A stretch of DNA of 64,000 nt, from the NCBI RefSeq assembly GCF_010500915.1, contig NZ_JAAAWP010000002.1, positions 124,001 through 188,000 of the forward strand, written 5' to 3'. This DNA comes from Alteromonas hispanica. Lineage in GTDB: Bacteria > Pseudomonadota > Gammaproteobacteria > Enterobacterales > Alteromonadaceae. Below the pieces are notes generated by a model. The model was not told the DNA's origin and made no database searches. It worked only from the letters and a program-made list of their open reading frames with translations. The position numbers and the translations under genes were made by a program. Below, in pieces: positions 60,407-64,000 of the stretch (within the stretch, counting starts at the first letter, position 1; every line of letters begins with the position of its first letter).

Positions 60407-61390
60407 TCATATTGTAGTATTCAGTGACTTGACTCCGCACAACTTTGCGAGATAAACACGTGATTGCCCATCAATATGACTAGAATAATACGAGGCATAA
60501 AGAATATCGTCGTTAATAACCAACCCTGGATAGCTAGTGTCTCCACCGCTTGGCAGAGTGACTAACTCTGACAATGTTTTCGTTTTGGTATTAAAATGCC
60601 ATAACCTTGTAGAAAAACTTTCACTGTCCCAATCGACGTGTCTTCCGGCCACCAAAAAGTTTCCGTTTTCCAGTTTTGCCGCTGCCGGACCTCCAATATA
60701 AACTCCTAAATCATGCCATTCCCAATCAGAATAGGGAGGTGGAGAAAATCCAAATTGTGCACTGAAAGTATCTGCATCGCGTCGTAAAAAAACATTGGCG
60801 TTTCCTTGACCGTCGAATAACAGCGCGCTCTCGTTGGGATAGCCCTTTCCGGATTTTTCTAAGCCAAACACATTTTCTCTATAGCAATGCATAGAGTTAT
60901 CAAGATTACCCCTGTATAAGCTGATTGATTCAGCTGCTCGGTTGTAGGCAAAGCCGTAAAAATATGACTTATACCTATCACAATTCCAAATCCACCAAGC
61001 ATCATCTCCAAAGTGATTAGGGGCAGACCAGGTCTTACCATTTGTGGAGCTATAACTCACCATGTGGCGAGAGATACTTCCATTGTCTAGCAAGGTTTTT
61101 GCGTAAGCGGTGATGAAAAGGCATTCTCCATCAAACGAGAACTTGGGATCTCGCAGGTCACTTCCTGGTATTTGCAATTCTTGTAGGGTGTTAGACGTCA
61201 TAGATTTTTTATCAATCTCGCACAACACTATTTTACCGTTGGGGCTGACATGTGTATCTGCTTCTCTGTAAACGCAAAGTAATGATGAAGAAGTACTATC
61301 AAACGGGTTTTCACATAAATCTGTAAATGCTGCGTGTTCGGCTGAGCGCGATATGCGTTTTATATTTTTTGTTTTCAAGTTATTTATCAC
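60407..61390 (-). CDS. Sialidase-fold (Asp-box beta-propeller) protein, cytoplasmic
   Basis: 327 residues, antisense to the flanking flagellar genes. The sequence VYREADTHVSPNGKI, then LRDPKFSFDG, and a degenerate Asp box (SSTNGKTW, residues 114-121, with Thr for Asp) fits the six-bladed sialidase/BNR superfamily. Further repeat-like strands with aromatic residues follow (DWEWHDLGVYIGGPAAAKLENGNF). There is no signal peptide or membrane segment, unlike secreted sialidases. Substrate and activity are unknown. Its place between flgL and the flagellins suggests, but does not show, a role with flagellin glycans. Confidence 0.7.
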   Translation of the reverse strand: MINNLKTKNIKRISRSAEHAAFTDLCENPFDSTSSSLLCVYREADTHVSPNGKIVLCEIDKKSMTSNTLQELQIPGSDLRDPKFSFDGECLFITAYAKTLLDNGSISRHMVSYSSTNGKTWSAPNHFGDDAWWIWNCDRYKSYFYGFAYNRAAESISLYRGNLDNSMHCYRENVFGLEKSGKGYPNESALLFDGQGNANVFLRRDADTFSAQFGFSPPPYSDWEWHDLGVYIGGPAAAKLENGNFLVAGRHVDWDSESFSTRLWHFNTKTKTLSELVTLPSGGDTSYPGLVINDDILYASYYSSHIDGQSRVYLAKLCGVKSLNTTI

Positions 61391-61487
61391 ATCGATTCTC
61401 TTATCAAAACTCTCTGATTTATATTGTTAAAACCATAGCATTGACGGCAACTAATTTCCTCCTATCGGCAATAATCGTAATTTTTTC

Positions 61488-61514
61488 TAAAGGGAATTTA
61501 CATAGTGTCGATAC
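61488..61514 (+). promoter_or_regulatory. Sigma-28 promoter of the first flagellin gene
   Basis: TAAAGGGA (61488-61495) and GTCGATAC (61507-61514) are spaced by 11 bp, as in the FliA consensus TAAAGTTT-N11-GCCGATAA. The start is near 61521, giving a leader of about 110 nt with hairpins (GTCGG/CCGAC; CCAGCG/CGCTGG). Confidence 0.8.
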
Positions 61515-61630
61515 AGTTTGTGAGAGAGCCAGTTCATCAATTACCCCTCAGGTGTTGATGGCTACTAAAACAAAACGTCGGAAAATCCGACAGCCAGCGC
61601 ACGCTGGACTGAGAGTGTAGGAGAGACTTT

Positions 61631-62467
61631 ATGTCTATGTTCGTCAATACCAATGTATCCTCATTGAATGCCCAGCGTCAGTTATTTGATGTTAGCAATT
61701 CTTTGAATACGTCATTTGAGCGTTTGTCGTCAGGCTTTCGCATCAACAGTGCTGCTGATGATGCTGCAGGCTTACAGATTTCAGAGCGAATGACTTCACA
61801 AGTTCAAGGTCTGAACCAAGCGGTTCGAAATGCAAACGATGCAATCTCACTATCGCAAACAGCGGAGGGGGCGCTCGAAGAAACAACAACAGCACTTCAA
61901 AGAATACGCACCTTGGCAATCCAGTCACAAAACGGTATAAACAGCGATTCTGATAGAGAAGCACTTCAAAAAGAAGTTGCGGCCTTGAGAACCGAAATTT
62001 CACGTATTGCAACTGATACAGAATTTGCAGGTGTGGATGTCCTGAGTGGAAGCTTCTCTGCGGCCTTCCTCGTTGGTGCAAATGAAGGCCAGACAATATC
62101 AGTGAATTTGTCTTCAGCGAAATTGGATGTAGGTGGTTTTAGTGCTACTGGTCTAGGCATTGCTACGGGGGATGTCTTGGACGCCGGTAATGCTTCTGCG
62201 CTAATGGCTGCTGTAGATACTGCTATATCAGGTATCGGAAGCGTACGCGCGACTTTAGGTGCGCTTCAAAACCGTTTTCAGTCAACCATTCGTAACTTGA
62301 GCAACATCTCGGAGAATGTTTCTGCTGCGCGTTCGCAGATTAGAGATACTGATTTTGCGACGGAAACTGCTAACCTGACGCGTAATCAGATCTTACAGCA
62401 GGCTAGTACTACTGTATTATCTCAGGCTAATCAACGTCCACAAGCCGCGTTACAGCTTCTAGGGTAA
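61631..62467 (+). CDS. fliC: Flagellin (first copy)
   Basis: Filament subunit, 278 residues, short for the family, so the surface D2/D3 region is reduced. N-terminal D0/D1 ([16 protein letters not shown], then [20 protein letters not shown]) and C-terminal D0 (NLTRNQILQQASTTVLSQAN, ending QAALQLLG) are intact. SD TAGGAGAG. Sigma-28 promoter upstream and a terminator downstream. A second, closely similar copy begins at 63352. Confidence 0.96.
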   Translation: MSMFVNTNVSSLNAQRQLFDVSNSLNTSFERLSSGFRINSAADDAAGLQISERMTSQVQGLNQAVRNANDAISLSQTAEGALEETTTALQRIRTLAIQSQNGINSDSDREALQKEVAALRTEISRIATDTEFAGVDVLSGSFSAAFLVGANEGQTISVNLSSAKLDVGGFSATGLGIATGDVLDAGNASALMAAVDTAISGIGSVRATLGALQNRFQSTIRNLSNISENVSAARSQIRDTDFATETANLTRNQILQQASTTVLSQANQRPQAALQLLG

Positions 62468-62488
62468 TCTTTATCATCCGCCGACTTA

Positions 62489-62515
62489 GGCGAGGATGAA
62501 GCCAGGGGGTAGTGA
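62489..62515 (+). repeat. 27-nt repeat, copy A
   Basis: It begins GGCGAGGATGAAGCC and ends GTAGTGA, 22 bp after the first flagellin stop. 25 of 27 bases match copy B at 63119-63145. A CATCC/GGATG hairpin lies over its 5' end. Confidence 0.75.
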
Positions 62516-62539
62516 CCCGGTGCTTTATATCTTTGTTAC

Positions 62540-62578
62540 AAGCCAGTAATTAAACATAGTTTGATCACTGGCTTTTTT
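62540..62578 (+). terminator. Terminator of the first flagellin gene
   Basis: AAGCCAGT (62540-62547) and ACTGGCTT (62567-62574) pair, with an inner ATTAAAC/GTTTGAT arm, followed by a T run. Confidence 0.85.
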
Positions 62579-63054
62579 GTAGCCAGTCAAAAAAAGGTTA
62601 TCGAACACAACACCATATTTGTACTTTCCTCTGAAAACCCTTTCTGCCATTTCCAGCTTGTATTTAGCTTTCCACTAACTTTGATTATTGATACCCCTTT
62701 TTTACTGTCGCGCCTAATTAATACACGGGGTGTAAGAACCAAAATCCATATTTCCCTGCAGTTGGATAACATTTTTTTGTTATTGATTGTTTGTAAAAAT
62801 GTGAAAAGTAGAGGTTTATTTTAATCTAGCTATTTTTTTATCCAAGAATGAAAAAAAGGCTAAAGGAAAATCGTGAATAGGACGATAACTATTACAAAGG
62901 GAAGGTAAAGAGTGTTTTTGCTTTCCAAGTGCTAATAAAAACAATATTAAGGCACTAAAAAAGACTCTATTTACGTAAAGCAGATAAAGTAATTTTAATT
63001 AAAGGTTAGGAAAATCAATGTTTTGATATGTTAAATTCGCAATTTAAAAAGTTC

Positions 63055-63082
63055 TAAAGTAATTGCGTTTTAATGTCGATAA
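63055..63082 (+). promoter_or_regulatory. Sigma-28-like promoter of the second flagellin gene
   Basis: TAAAGTAA (63055-63062) and GTCGATAA (63075-63082) are separated by 12 bp, one more than usual. The start is near 63090, giving a leader of about 260 nt. Confidence 0.6.
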
Positions 63083-63118
63083 ATATAAAGGTTTGTTAGC
63101 AAGGTGGAACTGCTGACT

Positions 63119-63145
63119 GGCGAGAATGAAGCCAGGAGGTAGTGA
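63119..63145 (+). repeat. 27-nt repeat, copy B
   Basis: It begins GGCGAGAATGAAGCC, contains AGGAGGT and ends GTAGTGA. It lies inside the predicted leader of the second flagellin gene and in the 5' part of a long imperfect hairpin (about 63112-63183). Confidence 0.75.
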
Positions 63146-63213
63146 GAGGTTTGAGGTCTGGAACATCAATCTCACCAGCCAGCAAAGAGAAGAGAACTTC
63201 TCGTTTAGCAAAC

Positions 63214-63236
63214 TTTATCAGTAGTGTGCTGATAAA
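63214..63236 (+). promoter_or_regulatory. Stable hairpin in the second flagellin leader
   Basis: TTTATCAG (63214-63221) pairs exactly with CTGATAAA (63229-63236) around a 7-nt loop. Adjacent small hairpins are GAGAAG/CTTCTC upstream and CAGAC/GTCTG downstream. Confidence 0.5.
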
Positions 63237-63351
63237 GCGTCAGACAAAGTCTGATAATGCTTTTGAAGCACTTAATGTGCCAAGAATCTAATACAACGCG
63301 CAGATAAAAAAACCAATAGCGCAATCACTCGAAACTGTTAGGAGAGACCCC

Positions 63352-64000
63352 ATGAGTCTATTTGTAAACACGAACGTGTCATCATTAAATGCACAACGTC
63401 AACTATTTAATACTGGGAATAATTTAAATACCGCATTTGAACGTCTTTCATCAGGCTTTCGAATTAACAGCGCTGCAGATGATGCAGCTGGCCTTCAAAT
63501 AACGGACCGTATGACATCTCAAGTTCAAGGACTTAATCAAGCTGTACGCAATGCAAACGACGGGATTTCCCTTGCTCAGACAATTGAAGGCGCTCTTGAA
63601 GAAACAACGACTGCTTTGCAAAGAATGAGAACTTTGGCTATCCAGTCTCAAAATGGTATAAATTCTGAGTCTGACAGAGAAGCACTGCAGAAAGAGGTGA
63701 CAGCACTTCGCACGGAGATCTCGAGAATAGCTACAGATACTCAGTTTGCCGGAGTTGATGTACTCTCTGGTGATTATTCATCTGTCTTTCTTATTGGTGC
63801 GAACGAAGGGCAAACCATATCAGTGAATTTGTCTTCAACAAAATTGGATGTAGGAGGGTTTAGTGCCACTGGTCTAGGCATTGCGTCAGGTGACGTATTA
63901 AGTGAAGGCGCTGCTTCAGCATTAATGGCGGATATCGATAGCGCGATTTCTGGTATAGGAAGTGTTCGGGCAAACTTAGGTGCGATACAAAATCGCTTTC
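63352..64000 (+). CDS. Flagellin (second copy), 3' end outside the window
   Basis: ATG 63352, with AGGAGAGA upstream; 216 codons are visible before the window ends. It starts [20 protein letters not shown] and is very similar to the first copy through D0/D1, including the stretch around [19 protein letters not shown]. Divergence is concentrated in short surface segments. It is a paralog from duplication, with separate control through its own sigma-28-like promoter and a longer leader. Confidence 0.95.
   Translation, partial: MSLFVNTNVSSLNAQRQLFNTGNNLNTAFERLSSGFRINSAADDAAGLQITDRMTSQVQGLNQAVRNANDGISLAQTIEGALEETTTALQRMRTLAIQSQNGINSESDREALQKEVTALRTEISRIATDTQFAGVDVLSGDYSSVFLIGANEGQTISVNLSSTKLDVGGFSATGLGIASGDVLSEGAASALMADIDSAISGIGSVRANLGAIQNRF

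Larger units (their letters stand above)
62468..63351. other. Long inter-flagellin region
   Basis: 884 bp. It contains copy A of a 27-nt repeat, a terminator (62540-62578), about 470 bp of very AT-rich DNA without credible ORFs (62580-63050), a sigma-28 promoter (63055-63082) and a long leader with copy B of the repeat and several hairpins. Confidence 0.6.

Noticed and set aside
61327..61620. Plus-strand ORF of 97 codons before the first flagellin
   Set aside because: It covers the sigma-28 promoter and the structured leader, and it overlaps the sialidase-like gene start.
62561..62824. Plus-strand ORF of 87 codons between the flagellins
   Set aside because: It starts inside the terminator hairpin, lacks a ribosome-binding site and has the Phe/Leu/Ile bias of AT-rich DNA.
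61631..64000. Long direct repeat formed by the two flagellin genes
   Set aside because: The similarity is explained by paralogous coding sequences, not by a mobile element. No inverted repeats or target duplications flank them.

Overview
The window is a gammaproteobacterial chromosome segment, most likely from an Alteromonas-like marine member of the Alteromonadales. The basis is family recognition and gene order: a csrB-type RNA beside DUF3301-DUF3549-yqcC-truC-yqcA, the rpsB-tsf-pyrH-frr-uppS-cdsA-dxr-rseP-bamA-skp-fabZ-lpxA-lpxB-rnhB-dnaE-accA-tilS superoperon, mltF-tadA next to purL, and a polar-flagellum cluster of the Vibrio/Alteromonas type with flgT, flgP and cheV-cheR upstream of flgB. 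It is almost entirely core genome. I see no insertion sequence, prophage or CRISPR array.

Layout. 1-2382: the end of an unidentified gene and a hybrid histidine kinase. 2437-3179: a GacA/UvrY-type activator box, a promoter and a very GGA-rich structured RNA with a strong terminator. I call this an unusually long CsrB-family sponge RNA for CsrA. 3216-6596: DUF3301, DUF3549, yqcC, truC and yqcA, the usual csrB neighbourhood. 6678-11345 (minus strand): dapD, glnD and map. 11491-31376: ribosome and translation factors, isoprenoid and phospholipid synthesis, outer-membrane biogenesis, lipid A genes, the replicative polymerase, fatty-acid carboxylase and tRNA-Ile lysidine synthetase. lpxD is absent from its usual place between skp and fabZ. 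31529-37681: a GGDEF diguanylate cyclase, a CPA2 cation/proton antiporter, small proteins, tadA and mltF. 37854-42794: purL, a predicted exported micropeptide and an Smr-domain gene. 43215-43290: tRNA-Arg(CCT).

43355-64000 is a flagellar block: flgT, flgP, flgN, flgM, flgA, cheV-cheR, flgBCDE, flgFGHIJKL, a sialidase-like gene on the opposite strand, and two flagellin genes, the second cut by the window edge. Promoter motifs can be read directly. Sigma-54 (-24/-12) sites lie before flgB and flgF, and sigma-28 sites lie before flgM and both flagellins. This gives a tiered cascade in which middle genes use RpoN and late genes use FliA, held by FlgM until the hook is complete.

Points most worth a second look: the oversized CsrB-like RNA with its GacA box and an extra palindrome; a sialidase-fold gene without a signal peptide inside the flagellar locus; a 27-nt element duplicated around the flagellin genes together with a long structured flagellin leader; the missing lpxD; a LOV-like PAS domain without the photoactive cysteine; and several small ORFs.
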